The notes: generated by a model from the sequence alone, not told the origin. 31,148 nucleotides of DNA from Candidatus Kaiserbacteria bacterium RIFCSPLOWO2_01_FULL_54_13 (GCA_001781685.1 MFLZ01000015.1:41042-72189); one strand, 5' to 3'; numbered from the stretch's first letter, positions 13,736-22,000 are shown. Translations and numbers: made by a program.

Positions 13736-14391
13736 GGAAAGTATTTGAGCGACGTGTTCGTGCAAAAAAGATTGTCGCATATCTCAGGAAGGTTTATCCG
13801 AGACCGAAAAGCGAACTGAAATATAAGACACCGTTTCAGTTCGTCGTTTCGGTGATTCTTTCGGCGCAGTGCACGGACAAGGCGGTGAATAAGGCGGCGG
13901 AGCCGTTGTTCAAGAAATATAAAACAGCGAGAGATTTTTCATTCCTAAGTTCTCAAGAACTTAGGAATAGGATCTCGTCCATTCCGTTTTTCAGGAACAA
14001 GACCAAGGCTATAATCACTGCCGCGAAAGACATTGTCGAAAAACACGGCGGCAAAGTTCCAAGGACCGCAAAAGAACTTCAGGAGCTGCACGGCGTGGGT
14101 TACAAAACCGCGCACGTCATCTTGGGAGAGTTGTTTAACATTTGGGAGGGAATTCCCACGGATACGCACGTGAAGCGCTTCGCGTATCGTTTTGATCTCT
14201 CAGATAACACTGACCTCAAGAAAATCTCGCATGATCTCGAAGCGCTCGTTCCGAAGAAGGACTGGAAGTTTGTCAACAACGGCCTCATTCTCTACGGCCG
14301 CTACGTCTGCCCCGCGCGGGTGCACGAATGCTCGGAGCACCCGCTCACGAAGCTTTGGCCACCAGCCGCTAAGCGCTGGTCTCGGGTGTGA
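13732..14391 (+). CDS. nth: Endonuclease III-like DNA glycosylase/AP lyase with degenerate iron-sulfur site
   Basis: A 219-residue Nth homolog. The helix-hairpin-helix LHGVGYKTAHVIL has the catalytic Lys125, and PTDTHVKR has the catalytic Asp144, so base removal and strand cleavage at oxidised pyrimidines should be possible. The C-terminal cluster site of E. coli Nth is C-x6-C-x2-C-x5-C; here the same spacing reads Cys193, Cys200, His203, Trp209, so two of four [4Fe-4S] ligands are replaced. The cluster is probably absent or altered. Codons 70-79 contain a perfect 13-bp palindrome without disturbing the frame. ATG overlaps the stop of the Gmad2 gene. Cytoplasmic base-excision repair. Confidence 0.9.
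   Translation: MRKVFERRVRAKKIVAYLRKVYPRPKSELKYKTPFQFVVSVILSAQCTDKAVNKAAEPLFKKYKTARDFSFLSSQELRNRISSIPFFRNKTKAIITAAKDIVEKHGGKVPRTAKELQELHGVGYKTAHVILGELFNIWEGIPTDTHVKRFAYRFDLSDNTDLKKISHDLEALVPKKDWKFVNNGLILYGRYVCPARVHECSEHPLTKLWPPAAKRWSRV
13941..13968. repeat. Perfect palindrome inside nth
   Basis: ATTCCTAAGTTCT (13941-13953), CA, AGAACTTAGGAAT (13956-13968): a 13-bp perfect inverted repeat with a 2-nt loop. It encodes part of FSFLSSQELRNR, where alignment with E. coli Nth needs no insertion. It may be a repeat fixed inside a variable helix or a protein-binding site. Confidence 0.7.
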
Positions 14392-14402
14392 TATCAAGAA
14401 CT

Positions 14403-14446
14403 TGTATTGCACTATAAAACGCGCCCGCGTAGCAAAGTGTAATACA
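14403..14446. repeat. Palindromic element between convergent nth and ddl
   Basis: TGTATTGCACT (14403-14413) pairs with AGTGTAATACA (14436-14446) with one G-T pair; ACGC/GCGT lies inside. It fills the whole gap between two convergent genes and may stop transcription from both sides. No T-run of length follows. Confidence 0.65.
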
Positions 14447-14461
14447 TTGTCGGATTGGCCG

Positions 14462-16828
14462 TTAGTATCCTTTGTTCTTGATGAGCATTTCCAAGAGCTC
14501 TCGCGGATAGATCGGCTTATTCTCTGCGAGTGCCTGGTGGTAGAGCACCGTCGAGGGTGTGAGGCCCGGAAGAGTATTGACTTCGATCACGAGGAGCTCG
14601 CCAGTGCGGATATGCGCAAAGGCGTCAACGCGCGAGTATCCCGTAATCCCGAGCTCCCGCGCGAGTTTCTCTGTTCGCTCGCGGATTTTTTGAACGACCA
14701 GCGGCTTCATCACAGAGGGCGGCGGCGGCGTGAGGTTGACGCCCGTTCCACCTTGGAATTTCTCCTCGACGGAGAGCACCTCGCCTTCGGCAATCGTTAT
14801 TGAAGGATTCAAGGCGTGGATACGGCCCTCTTTTTCGACGACGCCGACCGTAATCTCGACGAAGCCGCTTTTCTTTGTGTGCTTGAGCGAATTATTGCGC
14901 ACGCGCAAGACGTCTGTTTCCACGAATCGCTCGAATATCAAATACTCGGGCGTTTCAGGCGGCATCTCGATGATGTTCGTTTGACTCCTAAAGGTGCCGA
15001 GTGATGCATGCGCCACTTTGCGCCTTAGGACATCGAGGTAGGAGCGCAAGTCAGTCGCAGTATAGAGATGCACAACGCCCGTTGAACATCCGTCGCTGCG
15101 AGGTTTTACCACGAGAGAGCGGGCCGAAAGCGTCTTTTTTATACCGCTCCAGAATCTATTGACGGCACTTTCGTTCATAGCAAGGAGCGCCTTCGTCCCA
15201 GCGATGGTGCCCACTGTGGCTCCAACGCCTTCAATGTTCGCTCTTCGAATGTGTTCCGCTGTCGCCCACTTGTCCATGCAGAGTTTCGACGTGCGGGCCC
15301 CCGGCCCGTTGAAGGGAATCTTGTGTTTCGCCAAGCGCATTTGAAGCGTTCCGTCTTCTCCTTCGCCACCGTGGAGCGCGTTGAAAAGGAAGCGGCTTTC
15401 GCCCGTGAGTTCGTCGAGAGTCATCCGAATAGGGTCGAAGAACTCTCGTGCATTCTTTTTGGCCGAGAAGCCGAGGTGCAGACGCGCTCGCTCCTCGTAC
15501 ATTTCCAAGCGCTTTTTCGCGCTCTCGTAGTTCCTGCAATTCTCGGCGATCTCTTCGACCGTGTGGTTAAGCGTCAGATGATAGGGGAGTCTCCAGACGG
15601 TCTTCCCGTCGGTCTCCAAGAGGTATGGATTCGGTTCGTAGAGCTGCGATCTGCGGAGTTTCAGCCACACGTTGGTGCCGCTCATCAAAGAAACCTGCCG
15701 CTCGGAAGTGGGGCCGCCGAAGAGTATGCGCACCGGCTTTCTCACATGGCGGACGAACGATTCCTCGGGCAAGGTGATTCCATATCTTCGCGCGGCGCTC
15801 TCGAGAATGAAGTGCAGGACCCCGCGGTGGCTCATGCCCACGCGCGAGCCCTGCTGGAAGAGAAAACTGTTCTGCTCCATACCGGAGACGATGTTGAAGT
15901 CACAAAACCAGATCTCGCCCCCCGGAAGTATCCAGCCGTCGAAGCGCGCGAAATCGCGCATCCCGAAAAGCGCAAAGAGTTGCTCAGCCTGCGCCTGAAT
16001 GCGCTCGATCGCGAAGTCGTCGAAACGTGGCGGGCTGTGATACGTGACATGACGGGTAGGGAGGTACTTTTTCCTGAAATCGAATATCTGATGCTCTGAG
16101 TAATCGATTTCCATCTCCGTCGGGGGAAGTGCCACTGGAAGTCCGAATCTGTTTTGCAGAATGATGACAGTGAATTCTTTTCCCTCGGCAAATTGTTCAA
16201 CCACTACTCGCGTGTCGGCCCGCTTGGAAAAGAGATACCGTACTCTCTCGAGAGCTTGCTCGGGGGTTGAGACGGAGAATACGCCGATCGAAGAGCCGCC
16301 ACTTGCGGGCTTCACTACGGCGCGCTTGATTGCATGCTCTTTGAAAAAGTCTCGAATGATCTTGGGATGGTCCTTTCCGTAGATTTTTAAAAGTGCGGAT
16401 GGAAGCGTAAAGAAGCCGTTTTGTTTGATAAACTCGTTCCCCGCGTATTTGTCGAATGCCTGCTTGCAACTTCGTGAGCTGGAACCCACGAACGGTATCT
16501 GATGCTTTTCGAGGAACTGCTGGATGCCGCCGTCCTCACCGTAGGCTCCGTGCATCGTGGGAAATACGATGCCTGTTTCCCTGAGAGCGCGGACAAATTG
16601 TTTGGTAGTGAGTGGATGTGCAGCGTGCTTCAGTTTGAAGTCGAAGTCGGATGGCGTGTTGCTGTAGAGCTGAGCGGGGGAAATACTGTAGGCGTTTCTT
16701 TTTTGATCAAGGTAAAAAGGCACAATCTCCATCGAATCTGATGAAAGGTGGTCCAAGACGGAACGCGCGGAATTGAGCGAGATCCCCCTCTCAGGGGAAG
16801 GACCGCCGCAGATAAGTCCGATTTTCAC
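14462..16828 (-). CDS. ddl: Tandem double D-alanine-D-alanine ligase (two fused Ddl units)
   Basis: A 788-residue protein made of two complete ATP-grasp Ddl units, about 1-360 and 365-788; single Ddl is about 300-370. Unit 1: GGPSPERGISL, HGAYGEDGGIQ, VKPASGGSSIGV, EGKEFTV and the Mg site FARFDGW...CDFNIVSG. Unit 2: GGPTSERQVSL, HGGEGEDGTLQ, VKPRSDGCSTGV and YSRVDAF...IEVNTLPGLTPST. Unit 2 keeps the canonical metal/substrate motif ENTLPG-type, while unit 1 has Asp for Glu and NIVSG, so unit 1 may be altered in specificity or regulatory. Unit 2 has insertions near 425-460 and 605-630. Ddl joins two D-Ala for peptidoglycan. GTG start at 16828 because MKIGLICGG is the family start. No frameshift or stop separates the units. 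Confidence 0.88.
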   Translation of the reverse strand: MKIGLICGGPSPERGISLNSARSVLDHLSSDSMEIVPFYLDQKRNAYSISPAQLYSNTPSDFDFKLKHAAHPLTTKQFVRALRETGIVFPTMHGAYGEDGGIQQFLEKHQIPFVGSSSRSCKQAFDKYAGNEFIKQNGFFTLPSALLKIYGKDHPKIIRDFFKEHAIKRAVVKPASGGSSIGVFSVSTPEQALERVRYLFSKRADTRVVVEQFAEGKEFTVIILQNRFGLPVALPPTEMEIDYSEHQIFDFRKKYLPTRHVTYHSPPRFDDFAIERIQAQAEQLFALFGMRDFARFDGWILPGGEIWFCDFNIVSGMEQNSFLFQQGSRVGMSHRGVLHFILESAARRYGITLPEESFVRHVRKPVRILFGGPTSERQVSLMSGTNVWLKLRRSQLYEPNPYLLETDGKTVWRLPYHLTLNHTVEEIAENCRNYESAKKRLEMYEERARLHLGFSAKKNAREFFDPIRMTLDELTGESRFLFNALHGGEGEDGTLQMRLAKHKIPFNGPGARTSKLCMDKWATAEHIRRANIEGVGATVGTIAGTKALLAMNESAVNRFWSGIKKTLSARSLVVKPRSDGCSTGVVHLYTATDLRSYLDVLRRKVAHASLGTFRSQTNIIEMPPETPEYLIFERFVETDVLRVRNNSLKHTKKSGFVEITVGVVEKEGRIHALNPSITIAEGEVLSVEEKFQGGTGVNLTPPPPSVMKPLVVQKIRERTEKLARELGITGYSRVDAFAHIRTGELLVIEVNTLPGLTPSTVLYHQALAENKPIYPRELLEMLIKNKGY

Positions 16829-16949
16829 AGTTCTAAGTGATTTTTATAATGTATTTAAGCCAAGAAACGGAGGTTACTCCTCCAAATGATACAGAATCGT
16901 CAAGTTTTTTGCAAGAAATATCCACTGCTGTTCTTACGCGCGGACAGTC

Positions 16950-16958
16950 TGGTAGGAT
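16950..16958 (+). promoter_or_regulatory. Possible extended -10 box (HAD gene)
   Basis: TGG-TAGGAT with 7 nt to ATG 16966. TAGGAT matches four of six consensus bases; spacing agrees with the other leaderless sites. A TATAAT at 16844-16849 further upstream is an alternative. Confidence 0.4.
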
Positions 16959-16965
16959 GAAGCCA

Positions 16966-17661
16966 ATGAGAGAGAAGAAGCAGAAAGTAGCGGTATTTGA
17001 CGTGGATGGCACCATCTTTCGCTCGAGTCTTTTGATACAGCTTGTAAATAGATTGATAGAAGACGGCGCGTTCCCAAAGGAGGCGCGCAGAGTATATGAG
17101 AGGGAATACGAGAAGTGGCTCAACCGCGAGGGCGGCTATCAGGAGTACATTCAGGCAGTGATTCAAGCATTCAATAAATATCTCAAGGGCGTACATTACG
17201 GCGCGTTTGCGGATGCCGCAGAAGAAGTTGTAGAGGAGCAGTGGAAGCGCGTATACCGCTACACGCGCGACTTGATACGCGAGCTCAAAGAGTGTGACTA
17301 CTATCTTCTCGCGGTCTCGCACTCGCCGAAAACCGTGCTCGACAAGTTCTGCCCGCGCATGGGCTTCGACAAAGCGTACGGCATCGTCTACGAGATAGGA
17401 CCTCAGGAGTGTTTTACTGGGAGTGTAGTAGACGAGCATCTTATTCTCAACAAGGCGGCGATTCTAAAACGCGCAGTTGAGAAAGAAGGCCTCACACTCG
17501 CACATTCGGTAGGCATCGGCGACACTGAATCCGACATCCCGTTTCTCGAGCTCGTCGCGAAACCGATCTGCTTCAATCCCAATTCGCATTTGTATAGGTA
17601 TGCAAAAAGGATGAAATGGAAAGTCGTCGTTGAACGCAAGGACGTGGTGTATGAGCTTTAG
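16966..17661 (+). CDS. HAD-superfamily phosphatase, subfamily IB (SerB-like)
   Basis: A 231-residue HAD hydrolase. Motif I is FDVDGTIF with nucleophile Asp12 and general acid Asp14, motif II is the Ser in LLAVSHSPK, motif III is the Lys in ILNKAAILKRA and motif IV is GIGDTESDIPFLE. A helical C1-type cap (about 25-100) is typical of subfamily IB, which includes phosphoserine phosphatase and related enzymes. Substrate is unknown. The frame is open to a GTG at 16837, but upstream residues are Ser/Thr-rich and unlike the family; ATG 16966 fits a -10 box 7 nt upstream, and ATG 16957 is the other choice. It is divergent from the double Ddl gene. Cytoplasmic. Confidence 0.82.
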   Translation: MREKKQKVAVFDVDGTIFRSSLLIQLVNRLIEDGAFPKEARRVYEREYEKWLNREGGYQEYIQAVIQAFNKYLKGVHYGAFADAAEEVVEEQWKRVYRYTRDLIRELKECDYYLLAVSHSPKTVLDKFCPRMGFDKAYGIVYEIGPQECFTGSVVDEHLILNKAAILKRAVEKEGLTLAHSVGIGDTESDIPFLELVAKPICFNPNSHLYRYAKRMKWKVVVERKDVVYEL

Positions 17662-17845
17662 CGTCGCGCCCCACACTCGTCATATGAAAGTCGAAGGCTC
17701 GTCTCATGCGAGCATAGTGATTTCTTTGTCAGCCAAAAAGGGAAGTGCCAGGTCGCCTAAGATATATTGCAGTTTGATACGCGGCCGCGTGTGATAGTGA
17801 AATAGACACAAAAGACAAGGCGGCAAAAGAACGCGCCGCGAGAGG
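17662..17845. other. Intergenic stretch between convergent HAD and RNase J genes
   Basis: It holds a 5-bp hairpin GCTCG/CGAGC (17698-17702/17710-17714) followed by a T-rich stretch, possibly a weak terminator. It also has a 36-codon open frame (17684-17794, MKVEGSSHASIVISLSAKK) with no recognised relative or start signal. Near 17825-17845 a short CGGC/GCCG stem on the minus strand may end the RNase J transcript. Nothing firmer is visible. Confidence 0.3.
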
Positions 17846-19723
17846 TCAAACACTGACAATAACGGGAATCACGATAGGACGCTTCAGGGTGCGCTGGAGG
17901 AGGAAGCGGGAGACGGAGTCGGCGAGGTCTTCGCGCGCGGCGTCGAGGTCGGCCGAGCGAGGGTTCTTGAGCGATTGCTCAACGCTCTTTCTGATGATGA
18001 GTCTCGTCTGGTCCATCAGTTCTTTGTTGTCGCGCAAATACACGAATCCGCGCGAGATGATGTCGGGCGATTTGTGCAAGCGGCCCGTGCGACGATCTAC
18101 CGTGGCGACGACAACACAGAACCCTTCTTGCCCGAGCGCTTTTCTATCGCGCATAAGCACATCCGAGAGTTCCGTCACGGTGTTGCCCTCGACGACGCGG
18201 AGCTCGGCGGGAGCTTTTATCGGCAACTTCACGATCTTTTCTCCGTTTTGGATTTCGATAATCGAACCGTTGTCGGGAATCGCGATGTTCTTAGGATGCA
18301 CGCCCTGCTCTACGGCAAGGTCTGCGTGTACGCGAAGCATGTAGTGATAGCCGTGGATGGGCACGAAAAACTTCGGCTTGACCTGCCGATGGATCCACGC
18401 GGCCTCTTCGCGGTTGCCGTGGCCAGAGGCATGCACGTCGCTCGCGTGGTACGTGATGATGTGCGCACCCTGGCGAGAAAGGTTATCTTTCAGTTTCTGC
18501 ACCGCGCGCTCGTTCCCCGGAATTACGGAAGATGAGAGCACGACGGTGTCGGTGGGTGTGAGCCGGATGAATTTGTGTGTCTTGTCGCCGATGCGCGCGA
18601 GCGAGGCGAACTCGTCGCCCTGCGCACCTGTTGCGAGAATAATCAATTTGTCCGGAGGATACTGCGCCATGTTTTCCACGGCAATCACCGTTTCGTCTTT
18701 GTACTTGATGAGTCCGAGCTCGCGCGCGATCTCGATGTTGGTGCGCATGCTTCTTCCGTCGATGACGACTTTCTTGCCGTATTGCTCGGCGAAGCTCATG
18801 ACGCGGATCAGGCGCTCCAGGTGTGAGGCGAACATCGCGACGATGAGGCGGCCCTTGGAGTTCTTGATGATCCCGTCGAGCGTGCGATAGACGGTCGACT
18901 CCGGAATCGAGAAGCCCGGCTGCCAGACGTTCGTGGAGTCCATGAGGAGGAGAAGCGTGTTGCGCTTTTTGAAGATTGAGAATTCCTGGTGTTCTTCTTC
19001 GGTCGGCTCGCCGCTCTCGTGGTCAAGCTTGATGTCGCCGGTAAAGACGACGTCTCCCCACGGAGTTTCGATGATGATGCCCATAGAGTCCGGCACGGTG
19101 TGCGTCACGGAGAAGAAGCGGACCGTAGCAGCCCCGAGGCGCACCGACTCGTCGCTTTCGACTTCGCGGATCTGGAGCTCCGGCACATGCGTGAATTCTT
19201 CCTGGCGTTTTCGAATCATCTTTCCGGTGAGTTTGCGCGTATAGATCACGGGGTTCCCAATGCGATCGATGATGTAGGGAATGCCTCCGATATGGTCGAG
19301 GTGTCCGTGTGATACGAGGAGCCCGCGGATTTTTCCCCGTCGCTCTTCTAGGTAGCTAGTATTCGGCAGGATGTAGTCTATGCCCGGTGTCTCTTCCTCG
19401 CGAAATTGGAAGCCGCAGTCAAGAATGAAGATGTCTCCGCCGAATTCAATCGCCGTCATGTTGCGCCCGATTTCTTCGACGCCCCCGAGGGGAATAATTC
19501 TGATCGAATTTGGCGCGGGTTCGGGTATGGGCGGAGCGCTCATGCGCGCTCCTCGTGGATGGTGCTCAACGCGCGTTTTACTCGGCCGGCGCGGGTGCGG
19601 AGGTCTTCCGCCAAAACGCCGACCTCCGCGGGATGGTCCGCGATGCGGCGCTTCGCGATGTCGCGCGGGGTGTGAGGGAGCGGGCTGCACTGAATTTAGG
19701 AGAGGTGAAGGGTCTGCACTCAT
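17846..19723 (-). CDS. rnj: Ribonuclease J with basic N-terminal extension
   Basis: A 625-residue RNase J. After an Arg/Pro/His-rich tail (residues 1-60) come the metallo-beta-lactamase domain with HGHLDHIGG (His139 to His144), VFTGDIKLDHE, the beta-CASP domain with DSTNVWQPGFS and VIDGRSMRTN, the HASGHGNREE metal motif, PIHGYHYML, and a C-terminal domain. It degrades and processes RNA by 5'-to-3' exo- and endonucleolytic cleavage with zinc. The extension resembles the disordered basic tails of some RNase J proteins and may bind RNA. A second Met at residue 61 could start a short form. The ATG lies 7 nt after the stop of the upstream binding-protein gene, so they are co-transcribed. Confidence 0.95.
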   Translation of the reverse strand: MSADPSPLLNSVQPAPSHPARHREAPHRGPSRGGRRFGGRPPHPRRPSKTRVEHHPRGARMSAPPIPEPAPNSIRIIPLGGVEEIGRNMTAIEFGGDIFILDCGFQFREEETPGIDYILPNTSYLEERRGKIRGLLVSHGHLDHIGGIPYIIDRIGNPVIYTRKLTGKMIRKRQEEFTHVPELQIREVESDESVRLGAATVRFFSVTHTVPDSMGIIIETPWGDVVFTGDIKLDHESGEPTEEEHQEFSIFKKRNTLLLLMDSTNVWQPGFSIPESTVYRTLDGIIKNSKGRLIVAMFASHLERLIRVMSFAEQYGKKVVIDGRSMRTNIEIARELGLIKYKDETVIAVENMAQYPPDKLIILATGAQGDEFASLARIGDKTHKFIRLTPTDTVVLSSSVIPGNERAVQKLKDNLSRQGAHIITYHASDVHASGHGNREEAAWIHRQVKPKFFVPIHGYHYMLRVHADLAVEQGVHPKNIAIPDNGSIIEIQNGEKIVKLPIKAPAELRVVEGNTVTELSDVLMRDRKALGQEGFCVVVATVDRRTGRLHKSPDIISRGFVYLRDNKELMDQTRLIIRKSVEQSLKNPRSADLDAAREDLADSVSRFLLQRTLKRPIVIPVIVSV

Positions 19724-19730
19724 ATAATGG

Positions 19731-21545
19731 TTACTCTTCGGTCTTATTAGTAAAGATATTCCACACTCGTTCGGTGTCGGTGTACCATTCGTACACGTTG
19801 AGATATCGCTCCGAAGGCTGTGTGAGGGCGCCGAGCTTTACTCCTCCGAGGCCTTCGGGCACCATGTAGATGAACTCGGGTGCGTAGAGAAATACGGCCG
19901 GCTGGTCTTTGGATACGAGCTCGGCGAATTGCCGGTAGAGTTTCTCTCTCTCGCGCCTGTTGGTGGTCGCACGTGCTTTCGCAAGCAGACTGTCGGCCTT
20001 TGTGTTGGTGTAGAGCGCGAGGTTTAGGCCGGGATCATTCCTCTGGCTCGAGTGCCAAAAGGCGAAGAGATCGAGTGTCCGGCCCACGACCTCTCCGAAC
20101 AGGACCGCGTCGTAATTTCGGGGTCTCAAGACGACAGAGTTAAGTTCCGAAAGCGGATAGACGTGCGTCTCGACTTTGATTCCGGCGGCCTGCCATGCAG
20201 TTGCCACTATCTGGGCGGTCTCTGAAAGCGTTGGCTCATCGGCTGTTGCGAGCGTGAGTTCTAGCGCCGTCTTCTTTTTCTTCCACACTTGTTCTTTTTC
20301 ATCAAATGACCAGCCGCCTCGGGAAAGTGCCGCCCGTGCTTTCTCTGCATTTCCATCTGGACTTGACGTTGCACTTTCCCGAGTTCCTTTTCTGAGTGGT
20401 GCGGGCTCTGAAGCCTGCACAGCACCCAAAACGCCCGGCGGTATGGGGCCATCGAGCACAGCACCATATCCCTTCAATATCTCACTCACGATATGTTCTT
20501 TTTCGATCGCAAGGTCGAGCGCGGAGCGCACAGCGCTGTCGGCGAGGGCGGGGTTTTTGTTCTGATTGAAGAATATCCCGAAAGTGCGCGGGAGGGGCGC
20601 CCGCACGATGTACGCGTCTTTGCGCGTAAGGTTTTCTACCTCGGCTGGCGGCATACCGGCGAGGCTATCAATCCGACCTGCATTAAAGGCGGACATGAGT
20701 GCTTCTTCGTTCGCGAAGAAGAGGAATGTGAATTTCTTGATGTACGGTTCTCCGAGTGCAAATCGCGAGAACGACGAAAGTTCGTAGCGCGTGACGGCGC
20801 CAGCCGCACTGGTATCTGGAGCCTTTGCGCGGTACGGGCCGCTCCCGACGGGGTGCGTGTTGAGAGGGTGGAAAGCAAATTCTTCGGTCGAGACGCTTTC
20901 CCACAGATGTTTGGGCAGAATGCCGAGTGTCGTGTTCTCAAGGAAGGGAGCATACGCATGCGGGAGCGTAAAGACGATCGTTTGCGCGTCGGGCGCTCCC
21001 GCCACGACTCCTTCCCAGTCTGCGCGCCGCGAGCTCTTCACGTCGGGGTTTTGCGCACGCTGGATCGTGAAAAGCACATCTTCGGAAGTAAGTGGGGCGC
21101 CGTCGTGGAACGTGAGATTACTCTTCAATGTGAAGGTATATGTGGTGCCGTCTTCTGATATTTCATACTGGCTCGCCAGATCTGGAATGAGGTCGCCTTC
21201 GGGAGTTGCTCGCATGAGGCCGGAGTAGACGAGCGCCGTAAGATCTTTGTCGGGCTGTGAGAGCGCGAGGAGGGGATTAATGAATCGCGCAGGACCGACG
21301 ACGCCCTCCGTGAGGGAGCCGCCGTGTGAGGGGATAGTGACAGAGACGAGCGCGTTGGCACTCCCCAGGAGCGCGAGTGCGCTTATCCCAAGTACCGCTG
21401 TGAGTACATAGAGAGTGAGACGCTCGCCGGGAGAAAATACTCCGAGCGTTTTCTCGAATAGTGAAAGGCGCGGCATCTTGCGATGCTTCGTCAGTTTCGT
21501 TTTCAAGTCTTCTTGTTGCGAGTAGGAGTCGTAGTCCGAAATCAT
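19731..21545 (-). CDS. Membrane-anchored family 5 (peptide-type) solute-binding protein
   Basis: A 604-residue protein of the OppA/DppA binding family: GPARFINPLLALSQPDKDL, LVYSGLMRATPEGDLIPDLA, YTFTLKSNLTFHDGAPLTSEDV, HPVGSGPYR and AVRSALDLAIEKEHI match the fold in order. Unusually, a cytoplasmic tail of about 42 residues precedes one membrane helix (about 43-65), with no signal-peptidase or lipobox site, so it is a type II membrane protein. Family members bind oligopeptides or other solutes for an ABC importer, but no permease or ATPase lies nearby, so a scavenging role with a distant transporter or a non-transport role is possible. It follows secG and precedes RNase J on the same strand. 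Confidence 0.85.
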   Translation of the reverse strand: MISDYDSYSQQEDLKTKLTKHRKMPRLSLFEKTLGVFSPGERLTLYVLTAVLGISALALLGSANALVSVTIPSHGGSLTEGVVGPARFINPLLALSQPDKDLTALVYSGLMRATPEGDLIPDLASQYEISEDGTTYTFTLKSNLTFHDGAPLTSEDVLFTIQRAQNPDVKSSRRADWEGVVAGAPDAQTIVFTLPHAYAPFLENTTLGILPKHLWESVSTEEFAFHPLNTHPVGSGPYRAKAPDTSAAGAVTRYELSSFSRFALGEPYIKKFTFLFFANEEALMSAFNAGRIDSLAGMPPAEVENLTRKDAYIVRAPLPRTFGIFFNQNKNPALADSAVRSALDLAIEKEHIVSEILKGYGAVLDGPIPPGVLGAVQASEPAPLRKGTRESATSSPDGNAEKARAALSRGGWSFDEKEQVWKKKKTALELTLATADEPTLSETAQIVATAWQAAGIKVETHVYPLSELNSVVLRPRNYDAVLFGEVVGRTLDLFAFWHSSQRNDPGLNLALYTNTKADSLLAKARATTNRREREKLYRQFAELVSKDQPAVFLYAPEFIYMVPEGLGGVKLGALTQPSERYLNVYEWYTDTERVWNIFTNKTEE

Positions 21546-21596
21546 GGCGCGACTTACGCGCTCTCGCCGATCCGCCTTAGCGACCCGGCGTATGCG

Positions 21597-21830
21597 TTAG
21601 CTAATAACTAAATTAATGAGTGCCGAAATGGCGAAGAGGATACCAAGTGTTATCGTAGCGTAGAAAAGCATTTTCTCCAAGCCGCGACGGGTGTGGAAAC
21701 CCGAGGAAAAGTTGTCAGCGCCAAATGCCCCGCCCAGAGATGCGCCCGTGCGCTGGAGCACGATCGCTCCAATGAGGAGAACGGAGAGCCCGATCTGCAC
21801 GTAGGGCAGCACTGTCTGGAGAAAAACCAT
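21597..21830 (-). CDS. secG: Preprotein translocase subunit SecG
   Basis: A 77-residue protein with two membrane helices and the SecG core between them: IGAIVLQRTGASLGGAFGA and NFSSGFHTRRGLEKMLFYAT, matching the family's LLQ.gkgggl..aFGg....f..rg...l. It assists SecYE in protein export. The frame is open to 21866, but the Met at 21830 is chosen: a TGC-TATTCT box lies exactly 7 nt before it, and homology starts there. First gene of the secG - binding protein - RNase J cluster; 51 nt separate it from the next gene. Confidence 0.92.
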   Translation of the reverse strand: MVFLQTVLPYVQIGLSVLLIGAIVLQRTGASLGGAFGADNFSSGFHTRRGLEKMLFYATITLGILFAISALINLVIS

Positions 21831-21837
21831 TGTATCG

Positions 21838-21846
21838 AGAATAGCA
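21838..21846 (-). promoter_or_regulatory. Extended -10 box of a leaderless promoter (secG)
   Basis: On the minus strand TGC-TATTCT (21846-21838) is followed by 7 nt and the secG ATG. Same layout as four or more other genes in the window. Confidence 0.6.
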
Positions 21847-21954
21847 CGGGCACGTGCGGGAATCAATTACAGAGCACGATATCATAGTAAGGTTTTGAAG
21901 TCAAGTTGCTATGGGCCGCCTTATCTTCTATATTACGTACGCTTGGTACAGCTT

Positions 21955-21983
21955 TTGCGGTGCGCCCAACAAACTTTTATAAA
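21955..21983 (+). promoter_or_regulatory. groES promoter
   Basis: TTGCGG (21955-21960), 17 nt, TATAAA (21978-21983), predicting a leader of about 10 nt. Alternatively TAATCT (21988-21993) lies 7 nt before the ATG in the leaderless layout. No CIRCE inverted repeat (HrcA operator) is present. Confidence 0.6.
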
Positions 21984-22000
21984 GCAATAATCTATTCGAT

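Noticed and set aside
15251..16099. 282-codon open frame on the plus strand inside the double Ddl gene
   Set aside because: Antisense shadow of a gene whose motifs are clear on the minus strand; no recognisable domain.
14462..16828. Two adjacent ddl genes joined by a missed stop or frameshift
   Set aside because: Both units are in one continuous frame with a natural linker (about residues 355-366) and no internal start with promoter signals.
17684..17794. 36-codon open frame MKVEGSSHASIVISLSAKK...
   Set aside because: No -10 box at the usual spacing, no ribosome site and no known relative; kept only as a note in the intergenic entry.
21867..22000. CIRCE/HrcA operator before groES
   Set aside because: No TTAGCACTC-N9-GAGTGCTAA-like repeat is present between 21867 and 22000.
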